Part shown: piece after piece, positions 16,225-22,956 of the stretch
How the letters are laid out: every line of letters begins with the position of its first letter
How positions within the stretch are numbered: position 1 is the first letter of the stretch
NCBI GenBank assembly: GCA_944349535.1
Contig: CALVNA010000003.1
Span: 1 to 53,074 of the forward strand
DNA from: an uncultured Clostridia bacterium
Lineage (GTDB): Bacteria > Bacillota > Clostridia > Christensenellales > UBA1242
DNA: 53,074 nt
Reading direction: 5' to 3'
Made by a program: the position numbers and the translations under genes
The notes under the pieces: generated by a model
Seen by the model: the letters and a program-made list of their open reading frames with translations, nothing else
Database searches by the model: none
Told to the model about the DNA's origin: nothing

Positions 16225-17262
16225 ATGAATTTTTCAATGCTAGCTGCTTTTGGTGCAGTTGAGATTACTTTTACAATTATCGGAGTGATTGCTTTGATTG
16301 CTTTAATCTTGTTTTTTATTATCGTGCCAGTCAAAGCATACTTTACCGCGTTGATATCAAAAGCCCATATTTCAATGGCAAAACTTACATCACTAAAAAA
16401 CTGCAAAGTTGATCCAATGCTGCTTGTTGAAGCAAATATTTTGGCAAAAAGACTGGGTGTTGAAATAAAAATCAACGAAATAGAGTCTGTTTTGCTTGCT
16501 GGAGGAAATGTCAAAGATATGTTGCAGGCAATGAAACTTGCCAAAGATGCTTCTATTTCTTGTCCATTCTCGCTTGCATCGGCACTTGAGCTCAAAACAA
16601 AAAAATCTCTTGAAATTGTTAAAAGTGCAGTTGAAAGCATAAGTGAAAATATCACTCAGATCAAAGCAATCACAAAAGACAACATTGAGCTTGTGATCGA
16701 GATAAACCTTACATTGAAAATCCAATTGCCAAAATATCTTTATGGTCTTTCAGTTGACAAAATTAAAGCATATGTGACAGAGCACGCAATCAAACATATT
16801 CCGCTTTATGACAAAGAACAAATTGTGACAAATCCACAGATCGTGCTGGAAGGAATTGATATGGCTGAGGCGGCTGCAAACACAGCTTATCAGTTGCATG
16901 AATGCCGCGTTTCAAACATTTCGATCAGTCGAAATATCGCAATGGAGATGGATGTAAAAAGGGCAGAGAAAGAAAGAGTGTATGCACAAATGCAAGCAGA
17001 TAGAATGAAGAATGCAGAAGAGATAAAAGAAATTCAATCTCGCACCAAAACCGAACAGACAAAAGCAAGCCTTTTGGAAGCAGAATCTCAAGTGCCACTT
17101 GCAATATCACAAGCAATCAAAGAAGGCAGGTTCTCTGTTATGGATTACTACAAATTGATGAATTTGCAAGCAGACACAGCGCTAAGGCGGAGCATTGTTT
17201 CTGGCAAAGATGATAGTTCTGATGGCTCTGCAGATGATGATATTTTTGGAGATGATGAATAA
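16225..17262 (+). CDS. floA: Flotillin-like membrane scaffold protein FloA
   Basis: A 345-residue protein of the FloA (YqfA) family, which forms membrane assemblies that organise raft-like domains. One N-terminal hydrophobic segment (about residues 10-37) leads into FFIIVPVKAYFTALISKA. Family landmarks follow: LAGGNV, a conserved central SPFH-like region, the Glu/Ala-rich helix (AMEMDVKRAEKERVYAQMQ), and a C-terminal EVPLA-like AESQVPLAISQAIKEGRFSVMDYYKLMN. The acidic tail ends in DDDIFGDDE. It is the first gene of the run that leads to era, as in B. subtilis, and its stop overlaps the next start (TAATG). Confidence 0.9.
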   Translation: MNFSMLAAFGAVEITFTIIGVIALIALILFFIIVPVKAYFTALISKAHISMAKLTSLKNCKVDPMLLVEANILAKRLGVEIKINEIESVLLAGGNVKDMLQAMKLAKDASISCPFSLASALELKTKKSLEIVKSAVESISENITQIKAITKDNIELVIEINLTLKIQLPKYLYGLSVDKIKAYVTEHAIKHIPLYDKEQIVTNPQIVLEGIDMAEAAANTAYQLHECRVSNISISRNIAMEMDVKRAEKERVYAQMQADRMKNAEEIKEIQSRTKTEQTKASLLEAESQVPLAISQAIKEGRFSVMDYYKLMNLQADTALRRSIVSGKDDSSDGSADDDIFGDDE

Positions 17263-17834
17263 TGGGAAATATGACGGCAATCATTGTTGTTTGTTCAGTC
17301 TGTGGGGCATTGATCTTGGTTTTGTTGTTTGCTTACAGAAAGATGTCAAAAAAAAGTTCAACCAGCAAACTTGACGAAGAAATCAATAAATACAAAAGGA
17401 TCAACGAAGGTTCTTATTTTGAAAATGCGAATGTTTCAACTGAGCAGAAAAACAAAAAACAACTAAAAAAGGGAAAAAAAGAGCAAAAAGCAGCTAAAAA
17501 AGCACAAAAACTTCAACAAAAGGTTTCAAATTCTGTCAATATTGACGATTTGGAAGACAAAGCTGAAGAATATGATCAAAATCAGGAAAGTTTTACGACA
17601 AAGAGAGATGAGAGTAATTTAAAGAATGTTGACGAGAAATATAATCCTTTTGAAGAACAAGAGAAGATCACTTCACAAAAAAAATATACTCGAGATGATT
17701 TTGACGATTTTATGAATGAATATTCATATTCTCGTGCAGCAGTAAACAAAAATCTTTTAAAACAAATGGAAAAATTGCCGCCAAAAGTTAAGGCGTTGGT
17801 GCTTGGCAACATATTCAACAGATTTGATGATTAA
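17262..17834 (+). CDS. Small membrane protein downstream of floA, unknown function
   Basis: A 190-residue protein with one N-terminal transmembrane helix (IIVVCSVCGALILVLLFAY). A cytoplasmic, Lys-rich, probably coiled region follows (KKQLKKGKKEQKAAKKAQK), and then an acidic stretch. The C-terminal 45 residues (DDFDDFMNEYSY to GNIFNRFDD) look folded and more conserved in type. It occupies the position of yqfB in Bacillus, but I see no clear similarity. Translation is coupled to floA by the TAATG overlap, suggesting a FloA-associated membrane protein, which is inference. Confidence 0.7.
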   Translation: MGNMTAIIVVCSVCGALILVLLFAYRKMSKKSSTSKLDEEINKYKRINEGSYFENANVSTEQKNKKQLKKGKKEQKAAKKAQKLQQKVSNSVNIDDLEDKAEEYDQNQESFTTKRDESNLKNVDEKYNPFEEQEKITSQKKYTRDDFDDFMNEYSYSRAAVNKNLLKQMEKLPPKVKALVLGNIFNRFDD

Positions 17835-17861
17835 GATGCACTTCTTGTTGCATCTTTTTTT
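17833..17861 (+). terminator. Terminator of the floA operon
   Basis: AAGATGCA and TGCATCTT with an 8-base loop, then a T-run. It separates floA from the sporulation genes. Confidence 0.85.
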
Positions 17862-17874
17862 ATCTTACCTTGAA

Positions 17875-17903
17875 TAATATTCTAGAAGTAAAACACATAT
17901 ATT
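17875..17903 (+). promoter_or_regulatory. Sigma-E-type sporulation promoter of yqfC-yqfD
   Basis: TAATATT (17875-17881), 14-bp spacer, CATATATT (17896-17903). This fits the mother-cell sigma-E consensus (KMATATT, 14-15 bp, CATACAHT) at every position except one in the -10. It lies 20 bases before the yqfC ATG with a GGGAG site between. yqfC and yqfD are sigma-E-dependent in B. subtilis. Confidence 0.75.
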
Positions 17904-17922
17904 TAATTTAAATGGGAGAAAT

Positions 17923-18186
17923 ATGTTTAATTTTTACGAAGAAATTAAAAGCCAATTAAAGAAAGCCCAACAAAACCTTTTAGCTTCTTACACCATGGTC
18001 AATCTTTCTGGAGCAATTTTGTATGTTGAAGGCCATCTTGGACTTACTGTGCTTTCGCCATCCTTGATTGCTTTTAAAATAAAAAAGGGAAGAGTTGAAG
18101 TGGAAGGTGAAGGACTTTTCTTAAGCGAACTGAGTCTGAATACTCTTAAAATAGAAGGCAAGATAAAAAGGGTGGAAGAATTTTGA
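17923..18186 (+). CDS. yqfC: Sporulation protein YqfC (YabP/YqfC family)
   Basis: An 87-residue protein of the YabP/YqfC family: a small mostly-beta protein found only in spore formers and expressed in the mother cell. The core LSGAILYVEGHLGLTVLSPSLI and KGRVEVEGEGLFLSEL, ending in a strand IEGKIKRVEE, is the family pattern. It sits directly before yqfD as in Bacillus and Clostridium and is preceded by a sigma-E-type promoter. Its biochemical role is unknown. The stop overlaps the yqfD start (TGATG). Confidence 0.88.
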   Translation: MFNFYEEIKSQLKKAQQNLLASYTMVNLSGAILYVEGHLGLTVLSPSLIAFKIKKGRVEVEGEGLFLSELSLNTLKIEGKIKRVEEF

Positions 18187-19334
18187 TGAAAAGATATAAC
18201 CGCTCTCATTTTAAAATAAAGTCATTAAATCAGGAAAAACTGTTCAATAAAATTTGCAAACAGTTTGAACTTTATAATATCAAACAACAGGAAAATTTTG
18301 TTCAATTTGAAGTTGACGAAACTGACGCCGACAAAGTGGAAAAATACTTGCTTGAAAGCAATACCACAATTGAACAAGTCAAGCATAATGGATGGAAAAG
18401 AAAATGCAAAAATTTTTTTAAAAAATGGGGTATCATTGCAGGAATTTTGTGCGGCATAATTTTTTATTGCTTGCAATATTCTTTTGTTTTCAGAATTGAT
18501 GTTTGGGGTTGTCAAAACATTGGGCAGCAAGAGATTGTCAAATTTGTAAATGATCAACTTATTTCGAATTTTAAGCCCAACATTGACACTGAGAAATTGG
18601 AGCTTGAGCTCAAAGATAATTTTGAGCAGATCAGCTCGGTCAGCGTTGCTATCATTGGGCAAAGTTTGGTTGTCAACATCCATGAAGCCGTTTTGCCAGA
18701 AGAAATGCAAGGCAGTTTTCAGCCCATAGTCAGCGATTATGACGGGATGATAACTCACATCAATTTGATTCAAGGCACACCGAATGTCAAGGTTGGTGAT
18801 ATTGTTCAAAAAGGTGATGTTTTGGTTTATCCTTATGTTGCTGACGGAGAAGGTCAAGTTATGCCAGTTTTGCCAAGAGCAGAAATCAAAGCGGATGTTT
18901 GGCTGAGTGAAAATGAAGTATTTTATGAGTATCAAATCAAACAAGAGCGAACTGGAAGAAAAATAGAATGCGGAACAATCACTCTTTTTGGTCTTGAAAT
19001 TTATTCCAATCTCAGCGACAACACATTTGAAAATTATGAGAGTGAAAAAACAAGTTTTTATTTGACTCAAAACAATATTTTGCCTTTCATTTACAGCAAA
19101 ATCACATTTTATGAGACAAAAACCATTGAGATAATTCGAAATTTCGAGGAAGAAAAAGTTGAACTTTTTGAAAAACTTCGTCAAAAAGTCTTGATTTCTG
19201 TCGCCGAAAATGAGATAATAAAAGATGAAATGGTGTCGGTGAAACAAGGTGGAGGTGTTTATTACATCAACCTTATTTTAACCGTTGAAAAAGACATAGG
19301 AGAAGGTTATGGTTATATCTTTCCACAAAGCTAA
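18186..19334 (+). CDS. yqfD: Sporulation membrane protein YqfD
   Basis: A 382-residue YqfD-family protein expressed in the mother cell during sporulation. A cytoplasmic N-terminus leads to one membrane helix (IIAGILCGIIFYCLQYSFVF, around residues 80-100). The sequence FRIDVWGCQNIGQQEI and a POTRA-like region follow. The extracytoplasmic part contains the barrel-sandwich-like ATHIN/VGDIVQKGDVLV pattern, here ITHINLIQGTPNVKVGD. I take the ATG at 18186, which overlaps the yqfC stop, over the TTG one codon earlier. It overlaps ybeY by 26 bases. phoH, which usually follows, is missing. Confidence 0.88.
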   Translation: MKRYNRSHFKIKSLNQEKLFNKICKQFELYNIKQQENFVQFEVDETDADKVEKYLLESNTTIEQVKHNGWKRKCKNFFKKWGIIAGILCGIIFYCLQYSFVFRIDVWGCQNIGQQEIVKFVNDQLISNFKPNIDTEKLELELKDNFEQISSVSVAIIGQSLVVNIHEAVLPEEMQGSFQPIVSDYDGMITHINLIQGTPNVKVGDIVQKGDVLVYPYVADGEGQVMPVLPRAEIKADVWLSENEVFYEYQIKQERTGRKIECGTITLFGLEIYSNLSDNTFENYESEKTSFYLTQNNILPFIYSKITFYETKTIEIIRNFEEEKVELFEKLRQKVLISVAENEIIKDEMVSVKQGGGVYYINLILTVEKDIGEGYGYIFPQS

Positions 19335-19791
19335 CTTTTTTTGCAAAAAACTGATTGAAAAGGTCTTTTCTGTCGCCTTGATTGCTACAGATAATTTTGA
19401 AATTGATTGCGAAGTTGATGTGTCTTTTGTGAGCGAAGAGCAAATCAAAAATTTAAACAAAACTTACAGGTCAGTTGATAAGATCACTGACGTTTTGTCT
19501 TTTCCTCAACTGCAAATCAAATATCCACAAAAGCTTGGCGAATTTGTTTCAGAGATTTCTCCTGATGGCTTGCTTAGACTGGGCGACATTGTCATCTGCA
19601 AGCAAAGAGCAAAAGCGCAAGCCAAACAGTTTGGGCATAGCTATAAAAGAGAGCTGGCTTTTTTGGCTTTGCATGGTCTTTTGCATCTTCTTGGCTATGA
19701 TCATATTGAAAAGGAAGATGAAAAAATCATGAATGATATGTGTGAAAAAATTCTTTCAAGTTTGAATATAAAACGAGGCGAAAATGTATAG
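19309..19791 (+). CDS. ybeY: Endoribonuclease YbeY
   Basis: A 160-residue zinc-dependent endoribonuclease involved in 16S rRNA 3' end maturation and ribosome quality control. The metal-binding signature H-x3-H-x5-H is exact: HGLLHLLGYDH. The region N-x-x-Y-R-x-x-D-K-x-T-D-V-L-S-F-P (NKTYRSVDKITDVLSFP) and the GDIVIC strand are also standard. It starts inside the end of yqfD and ends 8 bases inside era, so the three genes are translationally linked. Pairing with era fits a shared role in small-subunit maturation. Confidence 0.95.
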   Translation: MVISFHKANFFCKKLIEKVFSVALIATDNFEIDCEVDVSFVSEEQIKNLNKTYRSVDKITDVLSFPQLQIKYPQKLGEFVSEISPDGLLRLGDIVICKQRAKAQAKQFGHSYKRELAFLALHGLLHLLGYDHIEKEDEKIMNDMCEKILSSLNIKRGENV

Positions 19792-20620
19792 TTTTGGATA
19801 CGTTGCCGTTATTGGCCGTGCAAATGCAGGAAAAAGCAGCTTGGTCAACGCTTTGGTGGGGCAGAAAGTTGCCATTGTGACCAACAGACCACAGACAACT
19901 CGCGACAATATTTTGGGGATTTTAAATGGAGAAACTTATCAAGTTGTGCTGGTTGACACTCCTGGTGTGCATCGAAGCAAAAACAAACTTGACAAATCGA
20001 TGATGAAAAATGTGCGAAGTGCAATTTCTGGGGTGGATCTTATTTTGTATCTTGCGGATGGAAGCAAAATCTTTGATGAAGAAGAGCAGCGATATTATCA
20101 AAACTTGCCATCGCCAAAAGTGCTTGTGAAAACAAAAGTTGACAAGAAAAACATTTCGTCTTTTGAAAGCGACTTTGAAGTTTCATCACTCTCCGGGCAG
20201 GGGCTTGAACAGCTTAAAAATTTTATCATCGACAAGATGCCTAAAAGCCAAGTCAAAAATTTTATGTTTGATCAAGATTATTATACCGACAAAAGTGTCA
20301 GATTTATTATTGCAGAAGAAATCAGACAAAACGCCTTAAATATTTTATCCGATGAAATTCCGCATGGCATTGCAGTTGTGATTGAAAGATTTGAAGAAAA
20401 ACCTGATATTGTTGTGATAGATGCAACGCTGATTGTTGAAAAAGAAAGGCATAAAGGCATCGTGATCGGCAAAATGGGCAAGACTCTTAAACAGATTGGA
20501 CAAAACGCTAGAAGCTTTGCTCAAGAGCTTTTGGGCAAAAAAGTTTTACTGAAAATTTTTGTCAAGGTTGACGAAGATTGGCGCAACAAAGAAAACAGTT
20601 TAAAACAATTTGGTTATTAA
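19784..20620 (+). CDS. era: GTPase Era (16S rRNA/30S assembly)
   Basis: A 278-residue Era, which binds the 3' end of 16S rRNA and times 30S assembly. GTPase motifs: P-loop GRANAGKSSLVN, switch I with RPQTTRDN, G3 DTPGVHR. The G4 motif, normally NKxD, reads TKVD (VLVKTKVDKK). The C-terminal KH domain shows IPHGIAVVIERF and the RNA-binding GxxG loop in VIGKMGKTLKQIG. It is a little shorter than the usual 300, mainly between G4 and G5. It is the last gene of the cluster; recO does not follow. Confidence 0.95.
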   Translation: MYSFGYVAVIGRANAGKSSLVNALVGQKVAIVTNRPQTTRDNILGILNGETYQVVLVDTPGVHRSKNKLDKSMMKNVRSAISGVDLILYLADGSKIFDEEEQRYYQNLPSPKVLVKTKVDKKNISSFESDFEVSSLSGQGLEQLKNFIIDKMPKSQVKNFMFDQDYYTDKSVRFIIAEEIRQNALNILSDEIPHGIAVVIERFEEKPDIVVIDATLIVEKERHKGIVIGKMGKTLKQIGQNARSFAQELLGKKVLLKIFVKVDEDWRNKENSLKQFGY

Positions 20621-20645
20621 AATCGCATATTTGCGATTTTTTTAT
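20620..20645. terminator. Bidirectional terminator between era and murB
   Basis: AAATCGCA and TGCGATTT with a short loop, then a T-run. It lies between the convergent genes era and murB and overlaps the murB stop region. Confidence 0.8.
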
Positions 20646-21508
20646 TTTATAATTTCAACATCATATTCAAGTTCAATTCCAAAATTTTCTTTCACTTTTC
20701 TTTTTGCAAGGTCTATAAGAAAATCAAAATCTTCAAATGTTGCATTGTTTTGGTTGAGAATGAAATTTGCGTGTTGTTCTGAAATTTTCGCTCCGCCATG
20801 GCACTGTCCTTTAAGACCGCACTTGTCAATCAACAGCCCGGCGCTTTGAGTTGTTGTATTTTTGAAAGTGCATCCAAAACTTCTGCCAAAAGGCTGTGTT
20901 TGTTTTCTTTTCGAACAAACTTCAAGGTATGTTTTTTGAATTTTGCAAGGATCAGTTGTTTTAAGCTTGAAGTTTGCAGATATGATTATTTCTGGATGAT
21001 AAAACCGGTTTTTCAAAAAAAATGAATTATGATAACCTTTTTCAATTTTGTTTTTGCTTATAGTTTTGATTTTGTTATCTTGAAAAACAGTCAAATTTTC
21101 CAGGTTATCGAAAATGCTTTCGCCATAACAGCTGGCTCCACTTGCGATTGCTCCACCAATATTCCCTGGAATTGAAGCAAGTTTTTCAAAACCACTTAAG
21201 CCGTTTTTCAGACAAAATTGATAGGCGTCAAACAAGGTTGTTGATGAAGAAAATTTGACTAAATTATCTCTTTTCGACATTTTTTTTGCAATTTTTCTGG
21301 TTGAAATCACGAAAAAAGGATGGAAATCATCACTAAAAAGCAAATTCGTTCCATTTCCAATCACTTTGAAGGGAAGGTTTTTATCATAAAGCTTTTTCAG
21401 GAGCTTGATAAATTCTTCATTTGTTTTTGGCATAAAAATTCCAAGGCAACTGCCGCCTATTTTTACACTTGTTATTGCTGCAAGTGAAGTTTCAACATTT
21501 CTATTCAT
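20642..21508 (-). CDS. murB: UDP-N-acetylenolpyruvoylglucosamine reductase
   Basis: A 288-residue flavoenzyme that reduces UDP-GlcNAc-enolpyruvate to UDP-MurNAc, the second committed step of peptidoglycan precursor synthesis. FAD-binding motifs include KVIGNGTNLLF and ASIPGNIGGAI. The usual catalytic Ser that protonates the substrate is replaced by Cys213 in FGCTFKN; Cys at this position is known in some MurB proteins. The compact type II form without the extra loop fits. The ATG at 21508 is taken as the start. No ribosome binding site is visible, and a -10 box ends 5 bases upstream. It is divergent from murC. Confidence 0.92.
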   Translation of the reverse strand: MNRNVETSLAAITSVKIGGSCLGIFMPKTNEEFIKLLKKLYDKNLPFKVIGNGTNLLFSDDFHPFFVISTRKIAKKMSKRDNLVKFSSSTTLFDAYQFCLKNGLSGFEKLASIPGNIGGAIASGASCYGESIFDNLENLTVFQDNKIKTISKNKIEKGYHNSFFLKNRFYHPEIIISANFKLKTTDPCKIQKTYLEVCSKRKQTQPFGRSFGCTFKNTTTQSAGLLIDKCGLKGQCHGGAKISEQHANFILNQNNATFEDFDFLIDLAKRKVKENFGIELEYDVEIIK

Positions 21509-21513
21509 AGTCA

Positions 21514-21543
21514 AATATATGAAAGATCTTCTTTCAGTGTTAA
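21514..21543 (-). promoter_or_regulatory. murB promoter placed for a leaderless transcript
   Basis: On the minus strand TTAACA (plus 21538-21543), 18-bp spacer, TATATT (plus 21514-21519). Only 5 bases separate the -10 from the ATG, so transcription would start at or next to the start codon. Confidence 0.5.
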
Positions 21544-21568
21544 AGCACCTTTTTTCGTTATTGGCACA

Positions 21569-21574
21569 TATAGT
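21569..21574 (+). promoter_or_regulatory. murC -10 box placed for a leaderless transcript
   Basis: TATAGT ends 6 bases before the murC ATG at 21581, so the A of ATG is a likely transcription start. No Shine-Dalgarno sequence precedes the ATG and the -35 is poor. Confidence 0.4.
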
Positions 21575-21580
21575 GTTTAT

Positions 21581-22933
21581 ATGGATTTTATTGATATTGC
21601 AAAAGAATTACATATTTTGGGTATTGGTGGGATCAGTCTTTCCGCTTTGGCTGTGATATTAAAAGAAGAAGGCAAAGTTGTAACAGGCTATGACAGAGAG
21701 GTCTCGCCAATCACGCAAGCCCTTCAAGAAAAGGGCATTTTGGTTGTCAATCAATTTGATGAAAAATTGATAGATCAGGCAGACATTGTGGTTTATACAA
21801 GTGCTCTGCCAAAAGATGAGCCGCATCTTGCATATGCAATAAAAAAAGGCAAAATAATATTATCAAGATCTGAGCTGCTTGGTCAGCTTGCAAAAAAATA
21901 CTTCACCATTTCAATAGCTGGCAGCCATGGAAAAACAACTGCAACTTCTATGATCGGTTATATGTTTTTTCTTGCAGGCAAAGATCCCACCATTCATGTT
22001 GGTGGCATAATGAAAAACTTTGGCAGCAATGTTTGCGTTGGTAAGGGGAAGTATTTTATCACAGAAGCTTGTGAATATAAAGACAGTTTTTTAAGCCTCG
22101 CAAGTGATATAGGGGTTGTGTTGAATGAAGATCCTGACCACTTAGATTATTTTAAAACTAAGGAAAATTATTATAAATCTTTTGAAAAATTTGCAAAAAA
22201 CACAAAAAAAGGTGGAATTTTGATTGTAAATTATGATGATCCTTTTTCGCGTGGCTTAAAAAGCGGCAACACATTGTCATATGCGATCAAAAGCAAAGCC
22301 GATGTGCAGGCTAAAAATATTTGCAGAAAAAATGGTCTTTTAAGTTTTGATCTTTTTTACTTAGATTTAAATTTTGGAAATTTTAAGTTGAAAATGATTG
22401 GTCTGCATAATATCTACAATGCTCTTGCAACTATTGCTGTTGGCATTGCCTGCTCAATACCACTTGAAACAATTAAGACTGCTCTTTTGCAGTTTGAAGG
22501 TGTCGATCGGCGGCTAGAATATATAGGACTGGTCAAAGGAGCAGTGGTTTTGCATGATTATGCACATCATCCAGATGAAATCATAGCAACGATTAAAGCG
22601 GTAAAGAGCAACACTAATGACAGATTGATTTGTGTTTTTCAGCCACATACTTTCTCGCGAACTCGTGATTTGTATTATGAGTTTTGCCGCTGCTTTGCTT
22701 GTTGTGATGAAGTTTGGCTTTTGCCAATCTATTCTGCCAGAGAAAAACCTATACCAAAAATAACATCAAAGTTTTTGGCAAAAGGAGTTTCAAAATATAA
22801 TAAAATTGTAAGATATTTCTCAAATTTTGAAAAATGCTATGCTTTTATAAATAAAACAGCCAAAACAAACACAACTTTTTTAATTATGGGTGCAGGAGAT
22901 ATTTTTAATCTTGCTTATCGATTCAAAAAATGA
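21581..22933 (+). CDS. murC: UDP-N-acetylmuramate--L-alanine ligase
   Basis: A 450-residue ATP-dependent ligase that adds L-Ala to UDP-MurNAc, the step right after MurB. Features in order: N-terminal nucleotide-binding HILGIGGISLSALA, P-loop GSHGKTT at 114-120, the conserved EACEYKDSFL and NEDPDHLDYF, then DRRLEYIG, HDYAHHPDEI and FQPHTFSRT. Length and motifs are normal for MurC. It faces away from murB across a 72-bp region, so the two genes may be expressed together. No ribosome binding site is visible upstream of the ATG. Confidence 0.96.
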   Translation: MDFIDIAKELHILGIGGISLSALAVILKEEGKVVTGYDREVSPITQALQEKGILVVNQFDEKLIDQADIVVYTSALPKDEPHLAYAIKKGKIILSRSELLGQLAKKYFTISIAGSHGKTTATSMIGYMFFLAGKDPTIHVGGIMKNFGSNVCVGKGKYFITEACEYKDSFLSLASDIGVVLNEDPDHLDYFKTKENYYKSFEKFAKNTKKGGILIVNYDDPFSRGLKSGNTLSYAIKSKADVQAKNICRKNGLLSFDLFYLDLNFGNFKLKMIGLHNIYNALATIAVGIACSIPLETIKTALLQFEGVDRRLEYIGLVKGAVVLHDYAHHPDEIIATIKAVKSNTNDRLICVFQPHTFSRTRDLYYEFCRCFACCDEVWLLPIYSAREKPIPKITSKFLAKGVSKYNKIVRYFSNFEKCYAFINKTAKTNTTFLIMGAGDIFNLAYRFKK

Positions 22934-22956
22934 TAAGCGCATGGCTTATCATTTTT
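22926..22956. terminator. Bidirectional terminator between murC and the transglutaminase-like gene
   Basis: AAAAATGATAAGC and GCTTATCATTTTT with loop GCATG. It is symmetric and serves both convergent genes. Confidence 0.88.

Noticed and set aside
18225-19247. 340-codon minus-strand frame opposite yqfD
   Set aside because: yqfD is recognised by family, overlap with neighbours and promoter; the antisense frame has no initiation signals.
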